64,000 nt of DNA from Enoplolaimus lenunculus (GCA_030248215.1 JASANG010000733.1:186001-250000), one strand, 5' to 3'; shown: positions 40,901-55,900, counted from the first letter of the stretch. Numbers and translations are program-made. The notes: generated from the sequence alone by a model not told the origin.

Positions 40901-43900
40901 AGGAGCGCAACGTTTTTGTGTGGGACTAGAAAAATTAAGCTTAAGCTTTAGACTAAAATTTCTTTGCTTGGCTTAGGCTTAGGCTTAGGAATATGATCAG
41001 TCTTTCGCTTAGGCGTACGAATATGATCAGTCTTACGCTTAGGCTTAGGCTTAGGAATACGATCAGTCTTGCGCTTAGGCTTAGGCTTATGAATATTCTT
41101 ATAATACTGTTCCGCAACCTGTTCTTTACATTAGCCGTTAAGCTTAAGGTTTAGGCATAAGCATGTGAGCGAAAATATCAAAATAACTTTTTATTTTCAA
41201 CCGTATAGTAGATTTGAAACCAATCATAGGTCAATGTCTTACGAATGCACGTCATGTTATATCGTACAACATCGTTTGGCATCAGACCGGTTTCAGACTG
41301 ATGAACCTGGACACCGCCTTGACCATCGGTTGTAAACAAATCCCAGCCTTTGTTGCACTCGCACGTATACGATCCTGCAGTGTTGAGGCACGTTTGGTCA
41401 CAGCCGCCATTGTTGCCGTCTTCGCATTCGTTAATATCTAAAAAGATACACAATGTTCAGCCCATGTAAAAATCAGTTGCGGAACGTTTTTCTGTGTGAC
41501 TGCCATAGAATAAGCTTAAGCTGTAGACTAATTTTTTTGCTTACATTTAGATATAGGTATAAGCTCATTATTTACGCTTAGGCTTCGTTTTGCTGTGTGA
41601 CTGCAATCCAGTAAGCTTAAGCTTTAAATTCTTTGCTTACATATAGGCTTACGCACAGGTATAAGCTCATTGTTACGCTAAAGCTTAAGCTTAGGCTTAG
41701 GAATATGCTCATACTACTGTTACGGTCCTGTTCTAAGCATTGGCCCAAGGATCTTAGCTGTTTAAGCTTTGGGCTAAAAGGAAATGCTCAACAGTGTAAA
41801 TAAAATAAGATCGAACCAGCACGAGTTTTACAGTGGTTTGGCATACGATATGTAGTTTTGAAATATTTGGCCAGTTAAACTTTTTGAACTGTGAATTAGG
41901 TAAAAAATGCGTTTGTAAACCTCGTATACTATAAGAGTATTTCAATTCTTTCCATTTACAAACAACGGAACTCAGTACGAACAGATATTTTAAAAAACCT
42001 AACAACTGTTATTATAGACGGTGTAAAATGCAAAATTTCACTATTAAAAGTAACCGAATGAAGGTCTAAAAAACCTGCTGTTGTTCTTAGCGAAAAAAAT
42101 TTCAAATGAAGGTTAAATTTGGTAAAAAAATCTTAAAATAACTTCGAAATTAACAAGCACAACTTCAAACTTCGCAGCACTTACCAACACATGTTGTTTT
42201 ACGGCATCCATATAATTCTAGTTTCATGCAAGGCGCACGCTGATAGTCTTCGACAATTACAGCAATCACTTGCGCTTCGATTGGTTGTGGCAAATTGACG
42301 ATTTCAATCGGTGTCCCAAATTCACGACCACCTTTGATGACGTATTTCTAAAATAAAAAGTTTAGATTCAGAAAATAAAAAATAATTACTGATAAACAAG
42401 AAATCATTTTAATTTTTATAATCAACATTTATATCCGTAAAATTTTGGCTGTCACTCGTAAATGAAACACTTAGAGTGGCGTTGTACTCGTCGTAAGACG
42501 CGGTTTATTTATGATTGGTTTGTGGTGTCTTTCGGCGCTGTATAACATTTGACAGTACGATGCCGCACGTCGTCAAAAATAAAGCACAACTCCTACACTG
42601 CAAAAAATTTTGAGTCAAATTGATTCTCTCCGAAATAGGCTTCTCTGAACTACACAAACTGAGTCAAATTCGACGTTCGCCAGAGTCTAACGTTTGACGT
42701 CCGCCAGAGTCAAACGTGCTGCTCAGTAAGTACAAACACCCAAACCCAACAATTTTAACTCACTATTTTTGCAGTGTACAATGTCTTACAGTTAAACAAT
42801 GAAGAATTTAAAAAAATTTATTAAAGAATTAAAGAGATATTGGCTGGGTTTCTGAAATGTTTACTTTTGTGCCACATCTATTTTGGTCTGTGGCTTAAGT
42901 ATTTACTTAACTTAAGTATGCAAGAAATTGGTTAATTGCTTAGCGAATACTTAAATATCAAGTTAGATCTAAGTAGAGTTTCACAAACCCAGCCAATAAG
43001 TTTTATTTTGAAAACAAATTTTACAGTAATTCAGGCCTAAATTACGCCAATGAAAACAAAACCCTTACGGTTCCATTTGCGCTCGCGTACGTCATTGGTC
43101 GAACACCTTTGACCGGAGCGTACATAATTGAAAACAGCGTTACATATGCAGATTCAACTGCGCCTATTTTTTCAATTCGTACACGTTCTAAGATTGCAGG
43201 TTCTGGTAGAGTGATCTGAAATATCATACAATTAATATTGCAAAATGTTACCTAAAATGATTAGTTTGCATCGTAGCGCACTGGTGCAGGAAAAACGTCT
43301 AAGTGTAGGCCAATGTAAGGAACAGGGGTGGAACAGAATTACAAGCATATCCCTAAGCCTAAGCCTAAGCCTAAAAATGAGCATATTCCTAAGCCTAAGC
43401 CTAAGCCTAAGCCTAAAAATGAGCATATTCCTAAGCCTAAGCCAGAGCCTAAGCCTAAGCCTAAGCCTAAAAATGAGCATATTCCTAAGCCTAAGCCTAA
43501 GCCTAAGCGTAAAAATGAGCATATTCCTAAGCCTAAGCCAAGCAAAAAAACTGCTCTAAAGCTTAAGCTTACTCTATTGCAGTCCCACAGGAAACCGTTC
43601 CGCCCCTGATCTTTACATGGGCCCAAGTATACAACAAATGGACGAATAGATTATGGTCAAGATTAGGCTCATTCAGTTGTGGAATTAGGCAACATACATG
43701 GCTATAAAGTTTTGTTTATTTTTCAATCCAGCTCCCATTGTTTGGACCACACCCCTTTAACTTTATGTCAGTCGTATTTTGTGGTTAAAGTTCATTATAT
43801 TACTTTAGGAATATACTTTAAAACCTTGAGTATGTTTCTGTTAATATAGGTAACATTATACGTTGAGTGATGTCTGGTCACTATAGTAAATAGTCTAAGA

Positions 43901-46900
43901 ATCGTGTAGAGATGCCTTATGGTTCAACAGCACTTAGTTAGACAAAGGCTCATTATCCTGCATTGAGTTAGATTATTGGTGCCTTGCTTACTGCTACAAT
44001 ACCCCCAAATCGGCATCCTCACATTACGAGATTCCTGCTTGCTTAGCGTTCCCATACTCCATATGGGCGCCTTCACATTACGACATCCCTGACATAATTA
44101 AAATAATTGTTTTTACATAAAACAATTAATTTATTTGAATACATATCGTTTGGCTTCTTGCTCGCTTCGGTCGTAAAATTCGTTCACTATTCTCCGCCCT
44201 GTTGTGATCCTAAGTTGCTCAGACGTGCTGTTTTAACACCAACTCTCGCAAACACGCCCGTTCCGAACTACAATTTTGTAGGCGGAGCGAAGGCAGGAAC
44301 TTCGACTGGTTACACGTTCGCTGCGCTGGTGAAATTGGTACTTCAACCGATTCTGTTCAAACGCGATTGACGATGTTATACGTAATGGTTAAATGTACGC
44401 ACGCATATTTTGACCGACTCGTTACTACCCGCTCCACTCCAAGCGGCACTGGCGTATCCAAGATTGATTTCTCCGGCCTGGGCCCTCGAAACAAAGGGTT
44501 TTCTGTTTAGGTTGAGTACTAAAATGGACGGCGTTTGGCTTATCGGTCGTTTCCCCAGCGAATTAGTTTTACTATTAGGATATCATACGCTCACCCATTT
44601 CAGCCAAGACTTATATGAAGCGAATAGTCTATGATTAAAAGCTAAACCTTGGGTTTTGTGTTAACGTATTCTCAAGGACGGATTTTGAGGAATCCCGGGA
44701 CCGAATCCACTCCAACAGACCCCAACATAATTAAAAAAATTTCCGCAATTAAGTGCAAAGATCGCATATTAGGATTTTTACTATTTTTGACTCTTTGATT
44801 ATCTATACATTTTGCATACGTGGAGCATTTTGCTCGCTTCGCTCGCTAAATATAATTGTGCGTAAGTCAGCGTGGACTGACCACTCCAGGCATTGGACGG
44901 CAGGGTCAACTTTAAACACTGCATAGAAACCCCAAAGTTAAATTTTTAACAAGTTTGAATGTAGAACATGCGCTCGTGTCTCGTTTGCTAATTTTTTTTA
45001 CATTGGAACCAATGTATCGTATGCTTGGATCAGGTCAACACCACATATGATGGTCAAAACGAAACTAATCTAATTATCCCGCAGTTTGATCTTCGACGGA
45101 GGTCCAAAATCAGCGTTGAAACCTCCAGTTGATCCAAAAAACACAAACTTTGTTCACAATGCGTCTAGCTCGCTTCGCTCTCGAACATTCCACACTAACG
45201 CATGAGTTCGACACAATTTACCACTAACAGTGACCATGCGTATGCATAAGTTGAAATTTGTGCTTACTGCTCGGGACCAGGTGTCGAAGCAACACCTTTA
45301 AAGCTTTTTCCGTCTTTTTTGTAAGGTGATAAAATGTCGCACAACGGGACTTATTTCTAAGGTCAGAGGGATGGTCTCGGATACCCTAAAGGTGGCACTG
45401 ACATATAAAAAAATCCAACTTTGGATATCACCTTCCACAAAATCCGTGATTCGTCGCTGCGTATTTGCGGTAACATAAAAAACATTCTACATTCAAGAAC
45501 AAAAATGAACGTTCGGGTTTTAGATAGCGCTATTGTTGCGCTATGCTCGCCGGGCGCCGCCGGACGCTGGCGCGCGGTACTGTAAAATGCGGTGCGTAGC
45601 GGCGTCTGGCGGACCGCGGCTGCGTACAGCGGCGTCTATCGGAGCGCAGTGACGTCCAGCTGAGTGAAGTACAACGCAAAAATTAGACTTAGGGGTTCTT
45701 TTTTTGATTTGGCTTACGGATTACGTTACTTTAATCTACCTTAAATGCTGCTTAGCTCACTTAAAGCTCGCCGAATGTAAAACAAATTTGCAAGCCTTAC
45801 CTCAATCCAATTTCCTTGGGGCGTAACGTCCAGTCCGCACCATCCGTCAGTCGCGAGCGCTTCTGTTCCACGCCCAAGGGATTCTTCTGAGGTAACAATT
45901 GAAGCACGGCCGCTGGAAACACCGAGCGGTTCAGCGAGTGGGCAAGCTAAAAATCAAAATAAACACAAATAACAACAGATTAATTATGCTATCATGAATT
46001 GTTCAATTCAACCGACTTAACTTGACTTCACTCAAAAAATAGTGAAAAAATTAAAACGGCAAAATATTAATTTTTGGCATTTTTATACTTCCCGGGCCCG
46101 TAGCCAAGGGTTGGGGGCGCCAGGGAGGGCTCAGCCCCCATGGAAAAATTTTGGCCCCCTAGAAGATTTTCAACTTTGCTTGCAAGTCACTGAAAATCTT
46201 TCAATGCCCCTCCTGAAAAATTTTTTACCACCCCTCCGCCCCAGCAAGGTTGGCTGGCTACGGACTTGATACTTGCCCCAGAAAAGCCTAAGCCAACACT
46301 TAAGTTGTACTAAAATCATAAAATATCAGGTGCGTAGCCAGGATTTTCAATTGAAAATTCTCTTAGCATCCAGCAATTAATACTGTAAACGTTGACTTTT
46401 GAAGAATTGGTGTGTGAAACGATCAGAAATTATGACGTAACATTAAAATGGATGTGAACCAAAAAAAATTAAGTTTCGCTTGGGTTAAAATGGTTAATTT
46501 GATCGTAAGATTCTGTAAAATCCGCTCTTACCGCGCGTGTAAAACTACAAACAAAACGTAGTGACCAACGCAAGCTTATGCTTAATTGCAGCAGACGCAA
46601 AACGTTTCTTTGGTCATCAATTGTGAGTCTGGGCATCCCAGACAGACCCCGTGTCTACATTGTAAATTCTAAGAGTTGATTAATCAATTCAGAGACAGAA
46701 TTAGTTATTTCAGAGTTAATAACGCTAAACAATAAACAGTAACTCACTCTGAGCTGATTTAATTCCGGATGCGTTGATTTACCCAACTCAGGAATGAGTT
46801 CAATCAATTCAGAATACTAAGTTCTGAAAGACGTAACTCAGAGCTCACACCTCTGAGTAGATTGAACTCATTCTGAGTTAAAATCAATTCACTAAAATTT

Positions 46901-49900
46901 ACAGTACACAGCTCGAAAATTTGATAATTTTGGACGAAAAAAATCGAAAAAAAGAATTATTTTTTCAAAAACCATTTATTTGACTGGAAATCTGATCCAC
47001 CCAACACAATTTACATGGCAAATAGAGTAATTAAAATGTTATATTTCAACTGCACAGTTGACTGCTGCCAGACTGTTTAAATTTTAAAAAATGAATAAGA
47101 AAACTTACACAATTGTGGTTTGTATCCTTTCATACATTCACACAAATATCCACCGGGATTATTAATACATTTAGTAGACGTTGTAGCACATTGTTGAAAA
47201 CCTTCTTTACATTCGTCAATATCTGCAACAAAATCAATTCCAATGAGTTTAATTTTAATCAAGTCAGACGGAAAGTTAGTTATTTCTGAATTAATCACAG
47301 TAAACATTAACTCACTGCGAGTTGACTTGATTCTCACTGTGAGTTCAGCTGACTCCGTGAGAGTTGATTAATTAAATCAGAACGCGTTGAATCAACTCAG
47401 AATCGTAAGTTCTGATAGCCCTAACTCAGACTAAGTGATTGAACTCATTCTGAGTAAAAATTAACTCACTGGAATTTGCGGTGTAGACACTTTTTTGGTT
47501 GGAATTTGCCTGTACGAATCAAAGCGAGCATTCATTTTTGCACGACACAACCGGACGTATGGTTCCGGTTCCGGCGGCAGCATAATTTACAGACGTCGGA
47601 TTTTGGGTCGCGGATAATTTCATATGGTTCCACCGTAGAGATTTGGCTACTGAGCAGCTACTATTATACGATAGGGCCATTGCTCAGCGCTTTTTCTATT
47701 AACCCGTTCTCACATGAAATTTTCAGTTTCATATGAGATGATTCGATCCCCAGTCTCACGGGTGCGAGGTGTTTACGATGACCACTGAGCTAAAGGAGCT
47801 TGACGCTCGAGCCCGAGTAAGCTCTCACGTCTTGTGGAGATTTTGCACTGCGTATATTTGTTATAAATTTAAACAATGCTCTCAGTGTGTGTATCGTTCG
47901 TATATTATTGTATTTAGTTGCTCATAGTATACTCTATGAGTGAAAGGGTTAAACTGTTCGTACTACAATGGCTGAATTGACCACATTGGTATGTCATAGA
48001 GGATATATACAAAATTCTCTAATAGCCCCGTACACAGCTAGAAATGGCCTAATATTCAAGCGAATAGCAGGCAGTTTGGCAATTTTTTTATCCAAGATTT
48101 CATTTGGCAATTTTTTTATCCAGGATTTCATTTGGCAATTTTTTTATCCAGGATTTCATTTGGCAATTTTTTTTATCCAGGATTTCATTTGGCAATTTTT
48201 TTATCCAGGATTTCATTTGGCAATTTTTTTATCCAGGATTTCATTTGGCAATTTTTTTATCCAGGATTTCATTTGGCAATTTTTTTATCCAGGATTTCAT
48301 TTGGCAATTTTTTTATCCAGGATTTCATTTGGCAATTTTTTTATCCAGGATTTCATTTGGCAATTTTTTTATCCAGGATTTCATTTGGCAATTTTTTTAT
48401 CCAGGATTTCATTTGGCAATTTTTTTATCCAGGATTTGATTTGGCAATTTTTTTATCCAGGATTTCATTTCGGGATCGTATACTCTCATTTTGTGGACAC
48501 TAAAATGCAGTAGGTTATATTCTAAACCGTCCATAATGCATTTTCGTAGTCTTGATATGAATTTCGGTCAACGATATATATGTCGCCTATCCAGCTCTTC
48601 GTATACGTGCCGTTGATCTTACCGTTACAAACCGGTGGATCACTCCATGTTTGATTTGCCATACACATAATGCGATCCGGGCCTTCAGCGCGGTATCCAG
48701 GCCTGCACAAAACGATTGCTTCGTCTCCGAAATAATACTGCCGAGCGTCCACACCGGATACCGTTCCGGTCGCCGAGTTGTCAGAATCTGGAGTCACGTT
48801 TTTGATCACAGCGTTTTCTGGGTTCGGCAGCGGTGGACATTTGAGTTCTAAAATGTTAAGTTTTCGTTGAAATATTGAAACTAGAGTTGTTTCCTGGGAT
48901 GCGTGAGTTCGTGTAATTCGGAACTGCGCAAGCCATATTTAACGAACATATTGTCAGCTTACTTCTGTAGACAACCCAATCATTTTGGTTCTAAAGTTTA
49001 AGTGCTTACACATAACATAACACCAAGCAATGCTGGTGTTAGGTTTTGCGTATCTATCTATAGTCACGCCATATGGTGAGTTTTTAATGATGTCATCAGT
49101 CAAAAATCAATGTTTTTAAGCGTGATTACAATATGGGATACGGTACCATGGGTTGAAGGGTCACTTAATCCTAATTTCTTTGTGTGGGGTAGCGCATTGT
49201 AGTTTAATCTTCTAAAATTTATTAATGGTTTAATCCTCTAAAATTCATTAATAGTATAACTCCCTAAAATTCATTTATAGTTTAATCCTCTAAAACTCAT
49301 TAACATTTTAATCCTCTAAAAATTATTAATACTTAACCCTCTAAAATTCATTAATAGTTTAACTCCCCAAAACTCATTAATACTTTAATCCTCTAAAACT
49401 CATTAATATTTTAATCCTCTAGAAATTATTAATACTTAACCCTCTAAAATTCATTAATAGTTTAACTCCCCAAAACTCATTAATAGTTTAATCCTCTAAA
49501 ACTCATTAATATTTTAATCCTCTAGAAATTATTAATACTTAACCCTCTAAAATTCATTAATAGTTTAACTCCCCAAAACTCATTAATAGTTTAATCCTCT
49601 AGAAATTATTAATACTTAACCCTCTAAAATTCATTAATAGTTTAACTCCCCAAAACTCATTAATAGTTTAATCCTCTAAAACTCATTAATATTTTAATCC
49701 TCTAGAAATTATTAATACTTAACCCTCTAAAATTCATTAATAGTTTAACTCCCCAAAACTCATTAATAGTTTAATCCTCTAAAACTCATTAATATTTTAA
49801 TCCTCTAGAAATTATTAATACTTAACCCTCTAAAATTCATTAATAGTTTAACTCCCCAAAACTCATTAATAGTTTAATCCTCTAGAAATTATTAATACTT

Positions 49901-52900
49901 AACCCTCTAAAATTCATTAATAGTTTAACTCCCCAAAACTCATTAATAGTTTAATCCTCTAAAATTTATTAATAGTTTAACTCCCCAAAACTCATTAATA
50001 GTTTAATCCTCTAAGACTCATTAATATTTTAATCCTCTAGAAATTATTAATACTTAACCCTCTAAAATTCATTAATAGTTTAACTCCCCAAAACTCATTA
50101 ATAATTTAATCCTCTAAAACTCATTAATATTTTAATCCTCTAAAAATTATTAATACTTAACCCTCTAAAATTCATTAATAGTTTAACTCCCCAAAACTCA
50201 TTAATAGTTTAATCCTCTAAAACTCATTAATATTTTAATCCTCTAGAAATTATTAATACTTAACCCTCTAAAATTCATTAATAGTTTAACTCCCCAAAAT
50301 TCATTAATAATTTAATCCTCTAAAACTCATTAATATTTTAATTCTCTAAAAATTATTAATACTTGAACCCTCTAAAATTCATTAATAGTTTAACTCCCCA
50401 AAACTCATTAATAGTTTAATCCTCTAAAATTTATTAATAGTTTAATCTTCTAAAGTTTATTAATAGTTTAATCTTCTAAAGTTTATTAATAGTTTAGTCT
50501 TCTAAAATTTATTAAAATCGTTGCATGCATCTCAAGAATATTTTTAGTCCCTACAGCATGCCGAGTTCGCTACGGCCCTGCCGCGTAGGTGTCTAATGGA
50601 GTTTTGTAAATTTAACTTTACTTTGACAAATCGGTTGTGCAGCGCTCCATTCACCACTGGTTTGACACAGTATCGTTGGTGCACCCACGCGATAGTATCC
50701 GGGATCACACTGGTACCGGTATATTGTACCGTATCCGGTTCCGTCGCCGTATTGCAGCACTTTTTCGCCATTTTCAAACGGCGGGATTGCGGGACAAGTT
50801 TGAGCTAAAAGTTTAATTTGTTGATAAATGCTTATTTCAGTTTGGTTGAAGGACTGTGTTTTTTGACGGAAATGTAAATATAGATATATAAGAAAAAGAA
50901 AAATCCAATTATTACTCTAATTCAATTCATTTTGCTCATATATTCAATCGATTCGATGTTTTAGGGCGTCTGAAAGTTTAGAAACGGTCAAAAATTAATC
51001 TAACATTCCACATATGTAACCAAAAAACTTGTAGAGCCATTCAGAATGACGCTCCTGGCGGAAATATTTGGGGGTTCCAGCATCGGCAGTGCGTTTGTTT
51101 AGTTACCACCAAATTAAAAGCTACAATTTGTAATTAAAAGCTGAATGTGAAGAACTTCAACTGCGAGTATTAAATATTGAATTTGTTTACAATTATAATA
51201 TTAATGTTGTACCTTTACAAACATTTGGCGGCGTCCAGTGGCCCAACTGAGTGCAATAAATTTCTTCCACCGCTCGACCAGACGGAAAACTGAATCCTTC
51301 GTAGCATTGGTAGCGCGCTTTGCCTCCGTATGTAACATTGTTCGCGAACACTGCAAAACCGTTTGGAATTTGCGGAACAGGCGAGCAATAACGAGCTGAA
51401 ATCGGAAAATAAAATATGAATCAGTATTTAAATGACGGTATTTAGTTTGAAATACTGTTCATAGACGGCGACGTACGCAAAGGTTCATAGGGTGGGCAGA
51501 ATAGAAAGGATACATACTATCTGGAAACTTCTGGAACACTTTTAGCAGGCGGAACCTTTTGATTCGTAGATGTCAAGCTGAAAATTTTTCACGAGGGGCA
51601 TATAAACATTTTCGTTGACTTACAGGCTACGTTGATAATTTTGTAGTTGGGGGGGCCAAATTTATCCACGGGCTGTTCAATGAATGTGTTGACCCTACTT
51701 CCACGCGTGTCACAAACCGATTTGTGACACGTGTTTTGACCGTACGGTTAACGGAAATTTTTCGTTGAAGTAGTGTTAACGAGTACTTGTTAATCATAGG
51801 CTAGAACACATTTTGTGGCTGGAGTCGAATTTTACGCTAATATGAACGGCGTATAAACCCCAAAAAAATTTCAAACATCAGCGAACCTTACGGCAGCCCT
51901 GAGTCGAAAAATTTACCAAAATACTGAGGATAACTTTAAAATTTATATTTAAAATTTAAATAAAAAAAATTTCACAATAAAATTTTATGAAATTTATTAT
52001 CTGCCTTAGTTTAAGCTTAATTTTTTACCAAATTCAAAGTTATGGATCATTAATGAAACAAACTTACGCTGGCATGGAGGAATTCGATTTTTGCTCCATA
52101 TTCCATTGAGTCCACACGAAACATTAAACGATGGACCTTGGCCGGTAATAAATTCGTAGCCGATCGGACACGAAATCGTTACGGTTGATCCGTATCCGGT
52201 ACTGTTGCTCGACAGTTTAATGCCGTTTGGAACGTCCCATGCCGGACAATCTATAACAAAACGTTCAAAAATAGCAGACATTACGAAAAAAAAGTTTTAT
52301 CATTGGAGTATCTGAAATGAGCTAACTCGCTGGCTTGCATAGCGCCCCTTACACGCGATAAATAGAAGGTTTGTTAATACACCAAATGAGGTAAAATCAA
52401 AAAATTTCAAAATACCGAATGTCAGCAGTAAACTTTCAATTTATGTTTTTACTACAAACATTACAGCATTCATTTTGGTTACTGATGACCGCAATTCTGA
52501 AAAAACTTAACATTTTTTGGTTTTATCGCGGTTCCACGCGTGGAATTCGGGTGAACCCTTCGCATACTTGGCTCGCTACTGAAATAGCTACTAATCGAAT
52601 GCAAACTGTGAATTTGAAATTTCATTTGGAACCGAAAAACGTTTTGAAAATGGTCAAATTTGTATCATTGGATGTAGTTTGCGGCGATGAGTTGAATGGT
52701 GCTAAATTTTCCTACGACCAACCAGGGGTCCACCAATTATGGTCCAATAACTCGTTTAGCGCCATCTCAAGTTGCTCTCGAAAAGCGCTAAATTAGTTTA
52801 TTCCGTGACAACTTGAGCTGTCTGATGACGAACAGTCAGTGTCATGCAATTTAGCGTCGCATGCACGTCTTACGATACAAAATTTTGAAAATTTTCAAGT

Positions 52901-55900
52901 ATAATTTTTCAATTTCAAGGCGGTCCTAAGAATCGCATAAATACAAATTTTTGAAAATTCAAAATTTGGGTCTTGGGAGTTGTATAGAGGGAGAGTACGA
53001 CCGCAGATCCACAGTGGATCGGGTAACACTGATCCCTCAATACAACGGTCAGGTTAGGTAGCGAGATAAAAATACAGAAAAAATATTCGAAATAAGACTA
53101 TTCTGGACGAACGCCGGCTGAGAGAAATAACTCAAAACGACCCGAGAATTTTATATGATGTGAATAAAAATTGGATCAATTAATGATACACTTTAGATAA
53201 AACAGTATCTCTTGGCTACTACTACTGATGGAACGTAGTTAACAGTGTAATGTAACTTCCACAATATCATGCGTACACCAAGTGACTTTTGCGTGTGTAG
53301 TATCACGGACACTGAACTTGTTTTGGCTTCAGTGTGTTGTATGCTGAAGCTTTTTTGGCTTCAGTGCCCTGCACACTACCCCTCAAAAGTCATCTGATGT
53401 ACGCATGATATTGTGGAAGTTGCATAATTTAATAATACTTTTTGAAAATGTAATATTCCATCCACGCCCTGACTGTATCGGATTTGTTGCGAAAATCAAA
53501 TGAAATCCGCTTGATTGCGAAATGAACGTTGTTGGTGGCCGTTTTTCGCCATCAAATCCGCGTCCAGAGTGCAACGGAACTCCGTTTGAACTTCGACCTT
53601 CGTAAACCTTAAAAATTCAGCGAAAATAAATAAGTATAAATTATTGAGATAAGCACATCTTGGACCAAAAATTTCAACGAAGTCGACATATTTGAAAGCA
53701 GCTTTCAAACTTGAATTTGAGTTGAAAATTTTTTACTTTTCAACAACGCATTTGGTTTGTAAGCAGTTTTTGAGGTAACAACGACGTTTAGACCGCAACT
53801 CAGTGGTCAAGTGGTCATATTGTGAGAACAAAATGAAATAAAAATTAGAGCTACTATGTTATTTTTCAAAAACAAACACTTTAACCGCAAATGTAGTGTC
53901 ACCACCACAATCACCATACTGTAGTGACCCTAATACGAGGGGGGGCTGATATTTATTTGACTTCTCCAGAGGGTATCCCCCTTGTTATACGGTTTACGAA
54001 TTCTTATTTCTTTTTTCATTTTTACCCGCACTCCGCCACTCTTCGTTGCTGGTATATACATCCGGAATTGCAGTTATCCGTTGAAATAAACGTATATTTG
54101 TCTTGTGACAGTAGCTTGCGCTTTGATGGCTTTACCTAAGCCTAAAGCCTTAACCAAAATGTGGGCGGAAGTGTACAACAGGCAAAGTTGAAAAAAATAA
54201 ATATAAACCGTATCTAAATGGTGTGCCTACCATTAAATAATCGTCAGGTTCAACGCTGAACTCGTTCATCACCAGCGTAACTGGCCCGGCTTGTTCGGTT
54301 TCCAAAGTATACGTACATTTTTGGGATGACGGATATTTAATTTGCATATTGCCAGGTGATATTATATTCCCGTGGTTTTTTCGAACGATATTGTTACAGC
54401 CTGAAAACGTTGTAATCCGAATATTCAATTTTTTTGAATATTGTTAACGGGCTTATAACGTTTTGTCAGTCACCGCGTACAGGCTGCGGTCTTATGGCCC
54501 GAGCCTTAGATCCCGGCCGCGCCGAATTTTAAAATTGAAAATTTGAAATATGAAAAATTGAATATTGTTAACGGGCTTATAACGTTTTGTCTGTCACCGA
54601 GTAGAGGCTGCGGTCTTATGGCCCGAGCCTTAGATCCCGGCCGCGCCGAATTTTAAAATTGAAAATTTTAAATATGAAAAATTGAATATTGTTAACGGGC
54701 TTATAACGTTTTGTCTGTCACCGAGTAGAGGCTGCGGTCTTATGGCCCGAGCCTTAGATCCCGGCCGCGCCGAATTTTAAAATTGAAAATTTGAAATATG
54801 AAAAATTGAATATTGTTAACGGGCTTATAACGTTTTGTCTGTCACCGAGTAGAGGCTGCGGTCTTATGGCCCGAGCCTTAGATCCCGGCCGCGCCGAATT
54901 TTAAAATTGAAAATTTTAAATATGAAAAAAAAATAAACTTTTTTCACAAAGACAAACCCTCATTGTTAACGGGCTTATAACGTTTTGTCAGTCACCGTGG
55001 CAAGCACACACAAAGTAGAGGCTGAGGTTTAGAGGATATGCATATAGTTACAGCATTTAAACAATTAGTCTGGCCCATGTTACTTTTAGGGCCGTCTCGG
55101 TTCCCGGCGGGTCTGTAAAAGAATAGGCTTACATTCTAGACTACCGTTTTTTGCTTAGGCTTAGGCTTAGGATTAGTCTAGGCTTAGGAATACGCTTTTG
55201 CAACGCTTAGGCTTAGGCTTAGGAATACGCTTTTGCAACGCTTAGGCTTAGGCTTAGGCTTAGGAATACGCTTTTCCAACGCTTAGGCTTAGGCTTAGGA
55301 ATACGCTTTTGCAACGCTTAGGCTTAGGCTTAGGAATACGCTTTTGCAACGCTTAGGCTTAGGCTTAGGAATACGCTTTTGCAACGCTTAGGCTTAGGCT
55401 TAGGAATACGCTTTTGCAACGCTTAGGCTTAGGCTTAGGCTTAGGAATACGCTTTTCCAACGCTTAGGCTTAGGCTTAGGAATACGCTTTTGCAACGCTT
55501 AGGCTTAGGCTTAGGCTTAGGAATACGCTTTTCCAACGCTTAGGCTTAGGCTTAGGAATACGCTTTTCCAACGCTTAGGCTTAGGCTTAGGAATACGCTT
55601 TTGCAACGCTTAGGCTTAGGCTTAGGCTTAGGAATACGCTTAATCTACTGTTACGGCACTAAAAGTAACATTGGCCAAAACAATACGGCACGCATCCTTG
55701 CGAAAGCGGCCATTGCATGCTATGTAATATGGCTCCTGTATACTTTTTCAGCATTTATTGTTTAAAACTTAGGTTTAGACTTAAGTTTAGGGTTGGTTAA
55801 ACACTGAGCCAAAGGCGTAAGATTAAACTTACTGTTAAGCATACACTGCAAAAAAATGGTGAGTCAAATTGACTCTCTACGAAATAGTGCTCTTCCGGAC

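Noticed and set aside
44107-44634. Plus-strand genes in intron 17
   Set aside because: Two unrelated open frames without domain, composition bias or splice signals.
47695-47845. Functional tRNA gene
   Set aside because: A and B boxes are present, but acceptor and anticodon stems do not pair; two further related copies point to a SINE.
47968-48513. Plus-strand open frames rich in Phe, Ile and Trp, resembling membrane protein
   Set aside because: Three frames open at once over the 28-bp minisatellite; a repeat artefact.
52419-52796. 125-codon plus-strand gene inside intron 11
   Set aside because: No recognisable motif and no neighbouring exons; open-frame length is within chance for 64 kb.
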